Positions 15,826 through 24,893 of a stretch of 38,067 nt of DNA are shown piece after piece. Below the pieces are notes generated by a model, which was given only the letters and a program-made list of their open reading frames with translations, did no database searches and had not been told where the DNA came from. The number at the start of each line of letters is the position of its first letter. Position 1 is the first letter of the stretch. Source of the DNA: Bacillota bacterium (GTDB lineage Bacteria; Bacillota; Limnochordia; Darwinibacteriales; Darwinibacteriaceae); contig JAAYMS010000075.1 in NCBI GenBank assembly GCA_012521295.1, positions 1-38,067 on the forward strand, written 5' to 3'. A program made the position numbers and the translations under genes.

Positions 15826-16404
15826 TTGTCCAGTCGTTGGCGTGGGGTAGTGGTATTAACGCTGACTACCTTTGTCCTGTCAATAGTACTTAACCTAGGC
15901 AGCAACAGCCTGATGAAAGTCTTTTCACTTCCCCTTAGTTTTGCGCTGCTGTTCGGAATCATCCTAATGGGAATAATTTTTGATGTCATTGGGGTGGCAG
16001 CTGCAGCTGGGCGTGAAACACCTTTTCACGCCATGGCCTCCAATAAGGTCCGCGGAGCGCGGGAAGGTATTTGGCTTGTTCGCAACGCTGACCAAGTGTC
16101 AGTGTTCTGCAATGATGTGGTGGGCGATATTGGTGGCACGCTGAGCGGGGCGGTTGGAGCCAGCATCGTTTTCCAACTCTCAGCTCTGGGTTTCCCTTTA
16201 ACCGAAACGCTGCTTAGTACTATGATGATTGCCGTCATTGCAGCCTTGACCGTTGGAGGGAAGGCCATGGCCAAGTCTTTCGCCATAACAAGGTCGGTGG
16301 ATATTCTGCTGGTAGCTGGCAAGATTATCTATGGCCTCAAAAAGATTGGCATTAATATAGGCGGGAACGGCGGCCAGAAGCGGAAGAAGGGCAGGAGGCG
16401 GTAA
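15826..16404 (+). CDS. oapA: OLE-associated membrane protein, OapA-like
   Basis: A 192-residue membrane protein with about four hydrophobic segments (near 9-25, 36-58, 108-125 and 130-146) and a very basic tail (GQKRKKGRRR). It has a DUF21/CNNM-like look, the fold of some magnesium transporters. OapA in alkaliphilic Bacillus binds OLE RNA and carries it to the membrane; it is encoded next to the RNA between ispA and dxs, exactly as here. The basic tail is suitable for RNA contact. The TTG at 15826 has AAGGAGAG eight bases upstream. Identity is inferred from location, topology and tail, as I could not run a profile search. Confidence 0.82.
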   Translation: MSSRWRGVVVLTLTTFVLSIVLNLGSNSLMKVFSLPLSFALLFGIILMGIIFDVIGVAAAAGRETPFHAMASNKVRGAREGIWLVRNADQVSVFCNDVVGDIGGTLSGAVGASIVFQLSALGFPLTETLLSTMMIAVIAALTVGGKAMAKSFAITRSVDILLVAGKIIYGLKKIGINIGGNGGQKRKKGRRR

Positions 16405-16414
16405 CCAGGCTTAC

Positions 16415-16444
16415 TTGCATTAGCAGTCTCGCATATGTTATAAT
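16415..16444 (+). promoter_or_regulatory. Promoter of the OLE RNA
   Basis: TTGCAT (16415-16420) and TATAAT (16439-16444) are 18 bases apart, and TG at 16436-16437 makes the second an extended -10 element. It lies 10 to 40 bases after the oapA stop and just upstream of the structured RNA region, predicting a start of transcription near 16451. This suggests that the RNA is made as a discrete transcript as well as possibly by read-through. Confidence 0.65.
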
Positions 16445-16450
16445 ACCGTC

Positions 16451-17157
16451 AAGAAAGGCAAATGGCGCAGTATTCTAGTCGCCACCTTGTTGTCGAAGAC
16501 GGGCCTAAAAATCCGTTAAGGGCACATCGATGAAGTCTCTGGTGGTGGCCTTCGACGCCCAGTCGGGGGCTGCTGCTGGGGGTTAAGGGGGAAGGGGAAC
16601 CTACAAGGGCATGTAGGCTTACCCTTCCCCCACGGAGACCCAAATGCGTAGGGCCGCGGAGATCGCTTCCCTATGGTTTGGGATTGAACCTGCACGCGAT
16701 ACGCCAAGGTGCATTATACGTACATCAGTGTTGTGTGCAGTGTAGCCTGCCTTGAGTGGTGGCTGGGGGATAGTGTCTCAAGAACAGGAGCCTTGTGGCC
16801 AGAGGCGAGTGTTCGACTATCGAGAGATAGGGGCGCTTGAAACCGTCACTGCAAAAGAGGCTAGACAATGAAGGATGGCGCCGAGGAAAGCTCCTAGACT
16901 GTTTCGTCCGCGATAGTATCTTGGGGATTACGGTGTGGACTAAGTGGTAATCCAGCCTCGCTCATGGTGACAGAGCGAAAAGGCCGGAAAGGGGGAACCG
17001 CCAGCTGCGGCGACGAGCTGGAGGGCCTTTGGGAAAACCTGCTGGACCTTAAGCCACAATCTTTACCTAAGATGCTGCCATTTGCCGTTTTCTACATAGC
17101 TATTAGTGTCGGTCTACAACGAGTAACAGTCTGGATGATGGTTACTCCGTTTTTTTT
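16451..17157 (+). ncRNA. OLE RNA (Ornate Large Extremophilic RNA), predicted
   Basis: An interval of 849 bases without a credible gene lies between oapA and dxs, the standard place of OLE RNA in anaerobic and extremophilic Bacillota. It is densely structured. Visible helices include GTCGAAG (16492-16498) with CTTCGAC (16550-16556); a 10-bp stem 16587-16596/16622-16631 topped by CCTACA/TGTAGG (16600-16605/16612-16617); CTTGAG/CTCAAG (16751-16756/16777-16782); CTATC/GATAG with a GAGA tetraloop (16817-16830); GGATTA/TAATCC (16925-16930/16948-16953); and AAAGGCC/GGCCTTT (16979-16985/17024-17030) enclosing CCAGCT/AGCTGG. A promoter precedes it and a terminator ends it, giving about 700 nt, near the known OLE size. 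In Bacillus halodurans this RNA forms a membrane complex with OapA and affects ethanol, cold and magnesium tolerance. Ends are approximate. Confidence 0.85.
17121..17157 (+). terminator. Intrinsic terminator at the 3' end of OLE RNA
   Basis: GAGTAAC (17121-17127) pairs with GTTACTC (17141-17147) around a 13-base loop, followed by CG and eight T residues (17150-17157). It would end the OLE transcript about 95 bases before dxs. The stretch from 17158 to the dxs start holds no gene that I can support. Confidence 0.8.
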
Positions 17158-17253
17158 ATTCAGGTTCCTGCTCTGTGAAAGAAGAAGAATCCTGCGGGAA
17201 ATAATGTTTGTGAGTATGGGCCGAACGACCAAGCCGAAAAAAGAGGTAAGAGA

Positions 17254-19134
17254 ATGCTGTACAAACTGCTTAATCAGATCGCCGGTCCTCAGGATCTCAA
17301 GGCATTGAGTCTAGAAGAGCTGGAACAGCTTTCAGCAGAGATTCGTCATCTCATAATTGCGACTGTAGAGAAGAACGGCGGGCACTTAGGCGCCAACCTA
17401 GGTGTTGTAGAGCTTACGATTGCTCTTCACTCAGTGCTTTCTAGCCCTGAAGACCGGATAATCTGGGATGTGGGGCATCAGTGTTACGCGCACAAGATTC
17501 TGACGGGGCGCTTCCACCAGTTTGCTACTCTGCGGCAGTTAGGTGGGATTTCGGGATTCCCGAGACGTAGTGAAAGTGAGCACGATCATTTCGGGGTCGG
17601 TCACAGCTCAACAGCAATTTCCGCGGCGGCAGGAATGGCCATAGCTCGAGACCACTTAGGTTTAGATTACAATGTGGTTGCTGTGGTTGGTGATGGCGCC
17701 CTAACCGGTGGTATGGCTTTTGAAGCGCTCAACCATATTGGTTCGCTTCAGCGCGACATTGTAGTTATCCTCAATGACAATGAGATGTCCATCGCCAATA
17801 ATGTGGGCGCATTAGCCGATTACCTTAGTCGTCTGCGCCTTGACCCCACTTTGTATCGAGCGAGAGAAGAACTGACTCATTTAATCAGCCGCATCCCTGC
17901 AATTGGCAGTCCCATGTCGAGACTCACGCATAGTCTCAAGGAGACCCTTAAGAACATGCTTCCTGGACAGCTTTTTGAGGAGCTTGGGTTTACTTATTCA
18001 GGCCCCTTTGACGGGCACAATATTGGGCAGCTGCGTAAAGCAATCCGTGATGGGATTAAGCGCCACGGCCCCGTGCTGATTCATGTGCATACACAAAAGG
18101 GTAAAGGATACGCCCCGGCAGAAGCCAATCCAGCTAAGTTTCACGGTATTGGGCCGCTGACGACAGAATCCCATGACCAGGAAGTCAGCTTTAGTCAGGT
18201 ATTTGGGTCGACGGTGGAAAAACTCGCAGCCAACGATAAACGGATTGTGGCGATCACTGCTGCGATGGCTGATGGGACAGGTTTGAGTCAGTTTGCACAG
18301 CGATTTCCAGATCGTTTCTTTGACGTCGGCATCGCGGAGCAGCACGCGCTTACATTAGCCGCCGGGATGGCAGCTGATGGTTTGCGTCCAGTCGTTGCAC
18401 TGTACTCGACCTTCTTGCAGCGCGGCTATGATCAAGTTCTCCACGATATCTGCCTGCAGGGCTTACCAGTGGTGATTGGGATTGATCGAGCTGGTGTCGT
18501 TGGTGACGATGGGCCGACACACCATGGTGTCTTTGATCTAAGCTTCTTGCGGCACATCCCTGGGATCATTATACTAGCGCCGAGTTCGGGACAAGAGTTG
18601 GCCGAGATGCTAACTTGGGCTGTGGCCCAGGATCACCCGGTAGCGATTCGTTATCCTAGAAGCCGCACAGTTCAGCCAGCAGAAGTAGTTTATGTCGATA
18701 CATCAAGCCCTATTCTTTCCGAGGAAGTGCGGGCTGGGCGTGATTGCCTGATTTTGGCTGTAGGGCCCATGGTTCAGCAAGCTCTAGCAGCGGCAGAGCA
18801 ACTCTACCCTGAGTTCGACTGTTCGGTGGTCAATGTACGCAGCATCAAGCCATTGGATTCGGCTGCCATATTGCGTCAGGCGCGGTTGTCGCGCTGTGTA
18901 GTTACAGTAGAAGATAATGTTTTGGCCGGAGGATTTGGCAGCAGTATTCTGGAATTATTGAGCAGTGAGCCTGGCATAGTGGTTACTCGGATTGGATATC
19001 CCGATGAGTTTATTCCTCAGGGCCCCATTACCACTCTCCATGAGCGATACGGCCTGACCGCCGAAGGTATTGCTCGGGCAGTTCGAAGTCTGCTCGGCCA
19101 GGATATGGCGGCTGCAGCAGCTAAAGGAGATTAG
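17254..19134 (+). CDS. dxs: 1-deoxy-D-xylulose-5-phosphate synthase
   Basis: The thiamine diphosphate-dependent enzyme that condenses pyruvate and glyceraldehyde 3-phosphate, the first step of the MEP isoprenoid pathway. It has 626 residues. Visible features are GGHLGANLGVVELT (about 42-55), the thiamine diphosphate motif GDGALTGG (147-154) with the downstream NDN, the transketolase pyrimidine domain with catalytic Glu in IAEQHALTLAAGMA, and a C-terminal transketolase domain with VTVEDNVLAGGFGS. AGAGGT precedes the ATG by about seven bases. It follows the OLE terminator, so it needs read-through or its own promoter, which I do not see clearly. Confidence 0.97.
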   Translation: MLYKLLNQIAGPQDLKALSLEELEQLSAEIRHLIIATVEKNGGHLGANLGVVELTIALHSVLSSPEDRIIWDVGHQCYAHKILTGRFHQFATLRQLGGISGFPRRSESEHDHFGVGHSSTAISAAAGMAIARDHLGLDYNVVAVVGDGALTGGMAFEALNHIGSLQRDIVVILNDNEMSIANNVGALADYLSRLRLDPTLYRAREELTHLISRIPAIGSPMSRLTHSLKETLKNMLPGQLFEELGFTYSGPFDGHNIGQLRKAIRDGIKRHGPVLIHVHTQKGKGYAPAEANPAKFHGIGPLTTESHDQEVSFSQVFGSTVEKLAANDKRIVAITAAMADGTGLSQFAQRFPDRFFDVGIAEQHALTLAAGMAADGLRPVVALYSTFLQRGYDQVLHDICLQGLPVVIGIDRAGVVGDDGPTHHGVFDLSFLRHIPGIIILAPSSGQELAEMLTWAVAQDHPVAIRYPRSRTVQPAEVVYVDTSSPILSEEVRAGRDCLILAVGPMVQQALAAAEQLYPEFDCSVVNVRSIKPLDSAAILRQARLSRCVVTVEDNVLAGGFGSSILELLSSEPGIVVTRIGYPDEFIPQGPITTLHERYGLTAEGIARAVRSLLGQDMAAAAAKGD

Positions 19135-19142
19135 TACTCAGC

Positions 19143-19940
19143 ATGCGTTTGGATCAACTATTAACCCAGAAAAATCTGGTTGAATCGCGCGAAAAAGCTA
19201 AGGCGGCTATCATGGCCGGGCTGGTATATGTAGATGGTCAGAAGGTCACTAAGCCGGGCACCAACGTAAGTGAGGATGCGCAAGTTGAGGTTAAGGGGCC
19301 GGCTGTTCCGTATGTAAGCCGCGGCGGCCTTAAGTTGGAGAAGGCTCTCGAGGTGTTTAATATCGATCCTACCGGTTTAGTAGCGGTGGATGTGGGAGCT
19401 TCTACAGGGGGATTTACCGATTGTCTTCTGCAGCGGGGAGCTGTTCGTGTGTATGCTATCGATGTGGGTTATGGCCAGCTTGATTGGAAACTGCGTCAGG
19501 ATCCGCGTGTCATAGTGATGGAACGAACCAATATCCGGTATGTGGATCCTGACCGTTTTCCGGAAAAGGCTGATTTGGCTGTCATTGATGTTTCGTTTAT
19601 TTCTTTGACTAAGATCTTTGGAGTTGTTCTATCGCTCCTGAAGAACACGGGTGAAGTAGTAGCACTAATAAAGCCCCAATTTGAAGCAGGCCGGGAGCAT
19701 GTCGGTAAGAAGGGAGTAGTACGAGATTCGGCTGTGCACGTGGAGGTGCTTGGGCGCCTTTCTCGTGAATTGCAGGCTGAAGGCGCTGGCCTGGTAGGCC
19801 TTAGTTTTTCTCCCATTACTGGGCCCGAAGGGAATATTGAGTACTTGTCCCACTTTAAGAAAGCCTGTCCTCCACAGGGGTGGGAAAAGCAGTGCCTTGA
19901 TGTAGTAGAGCAGGCGTGGCAGGCACACAAACAGCCGTAG
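19143..19940 (+). CDS. tlyA: TlyA family rRNA (cytidine-2'-O)-methyltransferase
   Basis: A 265-residue protein with an N-terminal S4 RNA-binding domain (MRLDQLLTQKNLVESREKAK is the start of this fold) and an FtsJ-like S-adenosylmethionine methyltransferase domain. The SAM motif is VDVGASTGGFTDCLLQRGA (about 82-100), and the FtsJ K-D-K-E tetrad is suggested by VIDVSFISL and ALIKPQFEAG. TlyA methylates 16S and/or 23S rRNA cytidines; older databases call it hemolysin A. It is nine bases after dxs, an order conserved in Bacillota. Confidence 0.94.
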   Translation: MRLDQLLTQKNLVESREKAKAAIMAGLVYVDGQKVTKPGTNVSEDAQVEVKGPAVPYVSRGGLKLEKALEVFNIDPTGLVAVDVGASTGGFTDCLLQRGAVRVYAIDVGYGQLDWKLRQDPRVIVMERTNIRYVDPDRFPEKADLAVIDVSFISLTKIFGVVLSLLKNTGEVVALIKPQFEAGREHVGKKGVVRDSAVHVEVLGRLSRELQAEGAGLVGLSFSPITGPEGNIEYLSHFKKACPPQGWEKQCLDVVEQAWQAHKQP

Positions 19941-19956
19941 TAAAGGAGTACGAACT

Positions 19957-20808
19957 GTGCGCTTTGGGATCATGGTGAACACGGGCAAACCAGAAGCTGT
20001 TGCCTTTGGAGAACGGCTTTTCAAACGTCTGCAGGCCAGAGGGGTAGAAGTGCTGATGGATAGCGCTACCGCTCAGGTCCTAGGGTGCCAAGGGTTAAGC
20101 CGTCCAGGTTATATGGCATTGATTGATGTACTTCTAGTGTTGGGCGGCGATGGGACTCTGCTCAGTGCGGCACGCCTTGCATCAAGTTTCGGGAAGCCTG
20201 TCCTTGGCATCAACATGGGGCATCTAGGGTTCCTTACAGAACTAGATACAGATGAAGAACTAGAGCCGGCTTTAGAACGGGTGTTGGACGGAGACTTCAC
20301 CGTAGAAGAGCGCATGATGATCGAAGGGCGTGTTCTGCGAGACGCCACAGAAGTGGCGTGTTTTCGCGCCCTCAATGATATCGTGGTGACGCGCGGTACC
20401 TTCGCCCGGATGATCAATGTCAGTGCTTACATAGATCACAACCATGTCACAGATTACAAAGCAGATGGTATCATAGTTGCCACCCCTACCGGGTCTACTG
20501 CCTATTCCTTGTCCGCTGGTGGCCCGATTATTGAACCGCTGCTGGACTGTCTCTGTATCACACCGATCTGCCCCCATACTCTTGCATCGCGTTCGGTCGT
20601 GGCGCGGCCCGAAGCTCATGTGCGCCTCAAACTCCTCGGTGGGGGCGAAAAAGTGATGCTGACCATCGATGGGCAGGAAGGTATTCCTCTGAAGCCGCTG
20701 GACACTGTGGAGGTAGTGCAGGCTGAAGCTCGGGCCAAGTTTGTTAAAGTCAGCGGCCGAGGTTTTTTTGAGATTCTCAACACGCGCCTGAGGGAACCGA
20801 GATATTAG
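19957..20808 (+). CDS. nadK: NAD kinase
   Basis: ATP-dependent NAD(+) kinase (283 residues) that produces NADP(+). The GGDGTLLSAAR motif (about 63-73), NMGHLGFLTE, and the second conserved segment DGIIVATPTGSTAYSLSAGGP are clear. A GTG start at 19957 follows AAAGGAG at eight bases and gives the standard N-terminus MRFGIMVN. It lies between tlyA and argR as in many Bacillota. Confidence 0.96.
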   Translation: MRFGIMVNTGKPEAVAFGERLFKRLQARGVEVLMDSATAQVLGCQGLSRPGYMALIDVLLVLGGDGTLLSAARLASSFGKPVLGINMGHLGFLTELDTDEELEPALERVLDGDFTVEERMMIEGRVLRDATEVACFRALNDIVVTRGTFARMINVSAYIDHNHVTDYKADGIIVATPTGSTAYSLSAGGPIIEPLLDCLCITPICPHTLASRSVVARPEAHVRLKLLGGGEKVMLTIDGQEGIPLKPLDTVEVVQAEARAKFVKVSGRGFFEILNTRLREPRY

Positions 20809-20828
20809 TTTGTGGGGAGTTGTCAGTT

Positions 20829-21311
20829 GTGAAGCTTAGACGGCAAAATCAGCTAATTGAGATTGTGCGCAATCATGAGGTCGAAACTCAGGAGGAACTG
20901 CTGGCACTTCTGCGAGAAGCAGGTTTTCATGTCACGCAGGCTACCGTCTCTCGGGACATCAAAGAGCTGCGGCTTGCCAAAGTACCTAATGGGAAGGGTG
21001 GTTACAAGTACGCCCTGCCGGTTGGCCAGACCAAAGGTGATCTACTCCGCCGCGCGAAACGCATCTTCGAAGATTACGTGCGTGATGTGGACTTTACCGG
21101 GAATTTCTTAATCGTCAAGACTTACCCTGGAGGCGCTCACGCGGTAGCTGCGATAATCGATGAGTTGGAATGGCCTGAGTTGGTGGGCAGCATCGCAGGA
21201 GATGATGTCATTCTATTGATGGTTCGCCCAGAAGAGGAGGAAAAAATGCGCCGGCCTCAAGGCAGAACCGGTGTTGTATTCGATCGCCTAATGGACCTAT
21301 TGGAAGGGTGA
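20829..21311 (+). CDS. argR: Arginine repressor ArgR/AhrC
   Basis: A hexameric arginine-dependent regulator (160 residues). The N-terminal winged helix has the pattern TQEELLALLREAGFHVTQATVSRDIKELRLAKVP, written here as two overlapping family signatures around ATVSRDIKEL. The C-terminal arginine-binding domain shows TYPGGAHAVAAIIDELEW and the GDDVILLMV segment containing the Asp pair. The tail is about ten residues longer than usual. The GTG at 20829 is preferred because GGGGAG ends ten bases upstream; an in-frame TTG at 20820 lies almost on it. Confidence 0.95.
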   Translation: MKLRRQNQLIEIVRNHEVETQEELLALLREAGFHVTQATVSRDIKELRLAKVPNGKGGYKYALPVGQTKGDLLRRAKRIFEDYVRDVDFTGNFLIVKTYPGGAHAVAAIIDELEWPELVGSIAGDDVILLMVRPEEEEKMRRPQGRTGVVFDRLMDLLEG

Positions 21312-21315
21312 GCAT

Positions 21316-23013
21316 GTGCTTAGGGAATTATCGATCCGGAATTTCGCCCTAATCGAGCAATTAGAATTATCATTCTATTCTGGGTTTAGTGTCCTTACTG
21401 GTGAAACCGGCGCCGGAAAATCCATCATCATCGACGCCCTAGGACTGCTCTTGGGGCGGCGCGCTTCAACAGAGATGATCCGAACGGGAGCAGAGAGCTG
21501 TGTCATCCAAGGCGTATTTGCGGTTCATGATGAAGAGGCCTTAGGCCTTCTTCAAGAATGGGGTATCGATGCTGAGGAAGAACTGGTCATCACACGAGAA
21601 GTTTCCAACAATGGGCGCAATAGATGCCGTCTGAACGGCAAGCTAGTGAGCGTCTCCCAGCTTTCTGAGCTCGGTGCATACTTGGCGGAGATCGTTGGGC
21701 AGCATGACAGCCGCAGTCTCCTCAACCCCAACCGCCATCTGATGTATCTAGACGCCTTTGGCGGTGATGCTCACCAACGCGAGCTGGACGAGCTGCGGGC
21801 TAGGCATGAAGCTTGGTCCAGTATCCGAAGGGAAATGACATTGCTTTCTGGAGACGAGCGGGAGAGGAACCGCCGCATTGATCTACTCCGGTTCCAGCTC
21901 GAGGAAATTGCAGACGCACGACTGCAAACAGGAGAAGAAGAGGCGCTGCTTGCAGAACGGAAAAGGTTAGCCAATCTCGACAGATTACGTAAAGCGGTAG
22001 GTACAGCTTATGGTCTGCTTAGTGATTCGGATGGGCATACCGAGTCTGTGGTGCGAAAACTGAATTTGGCTCAAGCTGAGCTGGAACGGGCCAGAGCTTT
22101 TGATGACGAACTAGCGGCAGCCACCGAACTCTTAGCCAGTGCAGTAGCGCAAGTGGGGGAAGTAAGTCTAGAGCTGTGGTCGTACCTGGATCGTTTTGAA
22201 CTTGATCCCGAGCGATTGAACGAAGTAGAAACGCGTCTTGACTTAATCGAAACCCTCAAGCGTAAGTACGGTGATTCGGTGGCGGAAATACTCAAGTTCG
22301 CTGACCAAGCTCAGCAGGAGTTGGAGTTTTTAGAAAGCAGTGCCGAGCGCAGTCAAGAACTGCAGAAAGAGTTAGAACGCGCTTGGAGTGCGTGGCTTGA
22401 AAAAGCGCGCCAGGTTAGTCTGAAGAGGCGGGAGCTTGCTGCCGAGCTGGAGAAAAAGATCGAGGGACAGCTGGCCGATCTGAACATGAGCAATACCCGC
22501 TTTGTGGTCAGCTTTGAGGACAATGGTGCGCAGGAAAGAATGGTTCCCAACCATGATGGGCTAGAGCAGGTCCAGTTTATGATCGCTCCCAACGTTGGTG
22601 AGGAGTTAAAGCCCTTATCTCGCATTGCTTCGGGTGGAGAGCTATCCCGTGTAATGCTGGCCATCAAAGTGATTCTGGCGCAGGCTGAGGCGATACCGAC
22701 AATAGTGTTTGATGAAATCGACACAGGTATTGGCGGTCAGACTGCAGGGAAACTTGCTGAGAAACTGAAGGCACTAAGTGCAGCTTGTCAAGTGATGTGT
22801 GTCACTCATCTGCCTGTGATCGCCAGTTTTGGCGCGCATCACTATGCGGTGCATAAAGAAACTTCTGGCGAACGCACCACCATTTCGGTGCGGGAACTCG
22901 CGAAGGACGGCCGCATTATGGAGCTTACACGTATGTTGGGTGGTTCGGAAAGCTCCGATTCGATTACGGCAGCCCATGCTAAAGAGCTATTGGAGCGAGC
23001 TGGTGGCATGTAG
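21316..23013 (+). CDS. recN: DNA repair protein RecN
   Basis: An SMC-like ATPase that helps in early double-strand break repair. It has 565 residues with the Walker A motif GETGAGKSIIIDA (about 29-41), long coiled-coil arms (about 150-370, rich in Glu, Arg and Leu), the ABC signature ASGGELSRVMLAIK and the Walker B segment TIVFDEIDTGIGG. A GTG start at 21316 follows AAGGGTG. Position between argR and spoIVB is standard in Bacillota. Confidence 0.97.
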   Translation: MLRELSIRNFALIEQLELSFYSGFSVLTGETGAGKSIIIDALGLLLGRRASTEMIRTGAESCVIQGVFAVHDEEALGLLQEWGIDAEEELVITREVSNNGRNRCRLNGKLVSVSQLSELGAYLAEIVGQHDSRSLLNPNRHLMYLDAFGGDAHQRELDELRARHEAWSSIRREMTLLSGDERERNRRIDLLRFQLEEIADARLQTGEEEALLAERKRLANLDRLRKAVGTAYGLLSDSDGHTESVVRKLNLAQAELERARAFDDELAAATELLASAVAQVGEVSLELWSYLDRFELDPERLNEVETRLDLIETLKRKYGDSVAEILKFADQAQQELEFLESSAERSQELQKELERAWSAWLEKARQVSLKRRELAAELEKKIEGQLADLNMSNTRFVVSFEDNGAQERMVPNHDGLEQVQFMIAPNVGEELKPLSRIASGGELSRVMLAIKVILAQAEAIPTIVFDEIDTGIGGQTAGKLAEKLKALSAACQVMCVTHLPVIASFGAHHYAVHKETSGERTTISVRELAKDGRIMELTRMLGGSESSDSITAAHAKELLERAGGM

Positions 23014-23082
23014 TTCCTTTTATATCTCCATTCAGCCTCGGGTACCCTACAAGCAGATAAGGCTTGAGGGGTGGGGAGAGGC

Positions 23083-24471
23083 ATGCGGAGGGTGTTTCTT
23101 GCTGTTGCTGTAGTGGTCTTCTTGGTTGTTACCTTTTTGGCGTTCGGAGCTCCTCTATGGGTGAGCTGGGCAGGTATACCATCAGAGGTTAGAGTTTTTC
23201 CAGGAACGGAGCTGTCCTTGAGGATCCAGCTGCCGTTCCGCTTATTTGACGAAACTGGTAGTGATGTTACAGGAGACTCAGGAGAGTTCTTTTTTCAGAC
23301 TGATAAGGTAGGAACCACCAAGTACCAAGTAAGCCTGTTTGGGATCTTTCCAATTAGCGAAATGGTCGTCGATGTTGTGCCGTTGGTCCGGGTGTTTCCC
23401 GGGGGCCAGTCAATTGGAGTACTAGTTAGTGCCCATGGATTAAGGGTTAGAGAGATCATCGCTGTGCAGGGTTTGGACGGACGCGATCATTTTCCAGCAC
23501 GGGATGCGGGCATTCTTCCCGGAGACATCCTGATCTCAATTGAGGGTCAGGATATCCACCGTCCAGAGCAGGTAAGCCATCTCGTAAATGCAGCAGTGGG
23601 AAGGAAGCAGGAACTGACCGTCGTAGTCCGGCGCAACCAGCGGGTGCTGACACGTCAGATTCGCCCGGTCAAGGCTCGCCGTACCGACGTTTTCGGCAAT
23701 ACTTCTGAGGTTTATCTTCTCGGCATTATTTTAGAAGATCCTGCAGCCGGGGTTGGTACACTAACCTTCTATGATCCTCAGACTCGAAGATATGGAGCTT
23801 TGGGGCACGCCATCACGGATGTCTCAGGGCGCGAGCTTGTGATCGATAGCGGTAGTATTGTAGAGGCTTCCATCGACAGTATCCGTCTTGGCTTGCGGGG
23901 TTCGCCCGGCGAAAAACTTGGTTTCTTCCACGGAGAGCAAGACTTACTTGGTTCCATCGAGTACAACTCAGATTTTGGTATTTTTGGAACACTAGCATCT
24001 CTACCGGCACATCCCTATTTTTCTGAACCCATACCAGTAGCTTTCAGTCATCAAGTGCGGGTGGGGCCGGCAGAAATCTATACGGTGATCTCTGGCAATC
24101 GGGTCGAGCGTTTTGCCGTTGAAGTGATCAAAGTGGTCAACCAGAACCGGCCAAGCGACAAGGGCATGGTCATCCAAGTAACAGACAAGCGCCTTTTACA
24201 AGAGACGGGAGGCATTGTGCAAGGGATGTCAGGCAGCCCTATTGTACAAGACGGCATGTTGATTGGAGCAGTTACCCACGTGTTTGTCAATGATCCTACT
24301 CGGGGTTATGGTGCCTTTGCTGAATGGATGATCTACGAAGCCGGATTAGCCTCTGACCTTCCTGCGAATTCAACAGCCGCAGGAAGGTTTTTTCGCGCCG
24401 TTAGCGAACAATTAGTCAGACCATTATCCAAAATCAGCATTGCACAGCAGCGGAATAGGTGGGATGTGTGA
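23083..24471 (+). CDS. spoIVB: SpoIVB peptidase (S55 family)
   Basis: The forespore-secreted serine peptidase that signals sigma-K activation across the spore membranes. It has 462 residues: an N-terminal membrane anchor (about 3-24), a linker domain, a PDZ domain (about 115-200, with [18 protein letters not shown]) and the S55 catalytic domain. The catalytic His is in [10 protein letters not shown] (about 242) and the catalytic Ser is in [11 protein letters not shown] (about 383), with an Asp in QVTDKRLL (about 368). The ATG at 23083 is preferred over an in-frame GTG at 23071 because the G-rich ribosome-binding site lies between them. Its usual neighbour spo0A is displaced about 8 kb downstream. 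Confidence 0.95.
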   Translation: MRRVFLAVAVVVFLVVTFLAFGAPLWVSWAGIPSEVRVFPGTELSLRIQLPFRLFDETGSDVTGDSGEFFFQTDKVGTTKYQVSLFGIFPISEMVVDVVPLVRVFPGGQSIGVLVSAHGLRVREIIAVQGLDGRDHFPARDAGILPGDILISIEGQDIHRPEQVSHLVNAAVGRKQELTVVVRRNQRVLTRQIRPVKARRTDVFGNTSEVYLLGIILEDPAAGVGTLTFYDPQTRRYGALGHAITDVSGRELVIDSGSIVEASIDSIRLGLRGSPGEKLGFFHGEQDLLGSIEYNSDFGIFGTLASLPAHPYFSEPIPVAFSHQVRVGPAEIYTVISGNRVERFAVEVIKVVNQNRPSDKGMVIQVTDKRLLQETGGIVQGMSGSPIVQDGMLIGAVTHVFVNDPTRGYGAFAEWMIYEAGLASDLPANSTAAGRFFRAVSEQLVRPLSKISIAQQRNRWDV

Positions 24472-24472
24472 A

Positions 24473-24889
24473 GTGAATGGTAAAACGCTGGTATTAGGGG
24501 TTATTGGCTCCGATGTACATGCTGTTGGAAACAAGATACTTGAGATCGCCCTTAAAGAAGCTGGCTTTAACGTTGTGAATTTGGGCGTGTTAGTGTCGCA
24601 GAAAGAGTTTGTGGAAGCTGCGATTGAGACAAGTGCCGACGCTGTCCTTGTCTCGTCGCTATATGGTCATGCTGAAATTGACTGCAGGGGTCTGCGTGAA
24701 GCCTTTGTAGAAGCCGGTTTAGGTGACATTATTCTCTACATTGGTGGGTATTTAGTAGTGGGCAATCAGCCGTGGGAGGAAACCAAGGCCAAGTTTGAAG
24801 CCCTTGGCTTTGATCGTGTTTACCCTCCTAACACTCTTCCTGAAGATTTCATCCCCCAGCTCCGTGCGGACTTGGGCCTCGAGGGGTAG
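24473..24889 (+). CDS. glmS: Glutamate mutase sigma subunit (B12-binding)
   Basis: The small cobalamin-binding subunit (138 residues) of adenosylcobalamin-dependent glutamate mutase, which isomerises L-glutamate to (2S,3S)-3-methylaspartate. The B12 motif DxHxxG is visible as DVHAVG, with His16 as the lower cobalt ligand, the same number as in the clostridial enzyme; this supports the GTG start at 24473. The downstream [18 protein letters not shown] and DRVYPPNT segments are also family hallmarks. An in-frame ATG at 24464 has no spaced ribosome-binding site. It starts one base after the spoIVB stop, so the fermentation block is in the same direction and probably reads on from spoIVB. Confidence 0.95.
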   Translation: MNGKTLVLGVIGSDVHAVGNKILEIALKEAGFNVVNLGVLVSQKEFVEAAIETSADAVLVSSLYGHAEIDCRGLREAFVEAGLGDIILYIGGYLVVGNQPWEETKAKFEALGFDRVYPPNTLPEDFIPQLRADLGLEG

Positions 24890-24893
24890 GGCC

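Noticed and set aside
16491-16497. A TGTCGAA 0A-box core inside the OLE region
   Set aside because: The bases pair with 16550-16556 to form a helix of the RNA, which explains them without a Spo0A site.
16964-17308. A 114-codon open frame within the OLE region that overlaps the dxs start
   Set aside because: It runs through strong RNA helices and the terminator, has no recognisable domain, and overlaps dxs in another frame. It is better explained by chance in a structured RNA.
23020-23050. Possible sigma-F/sigma-G promoter upstream of spoIVB
   Set aside because: TATAT and a GGGTA stretch are about 15 bases apart but match the consensus too poorly to support.
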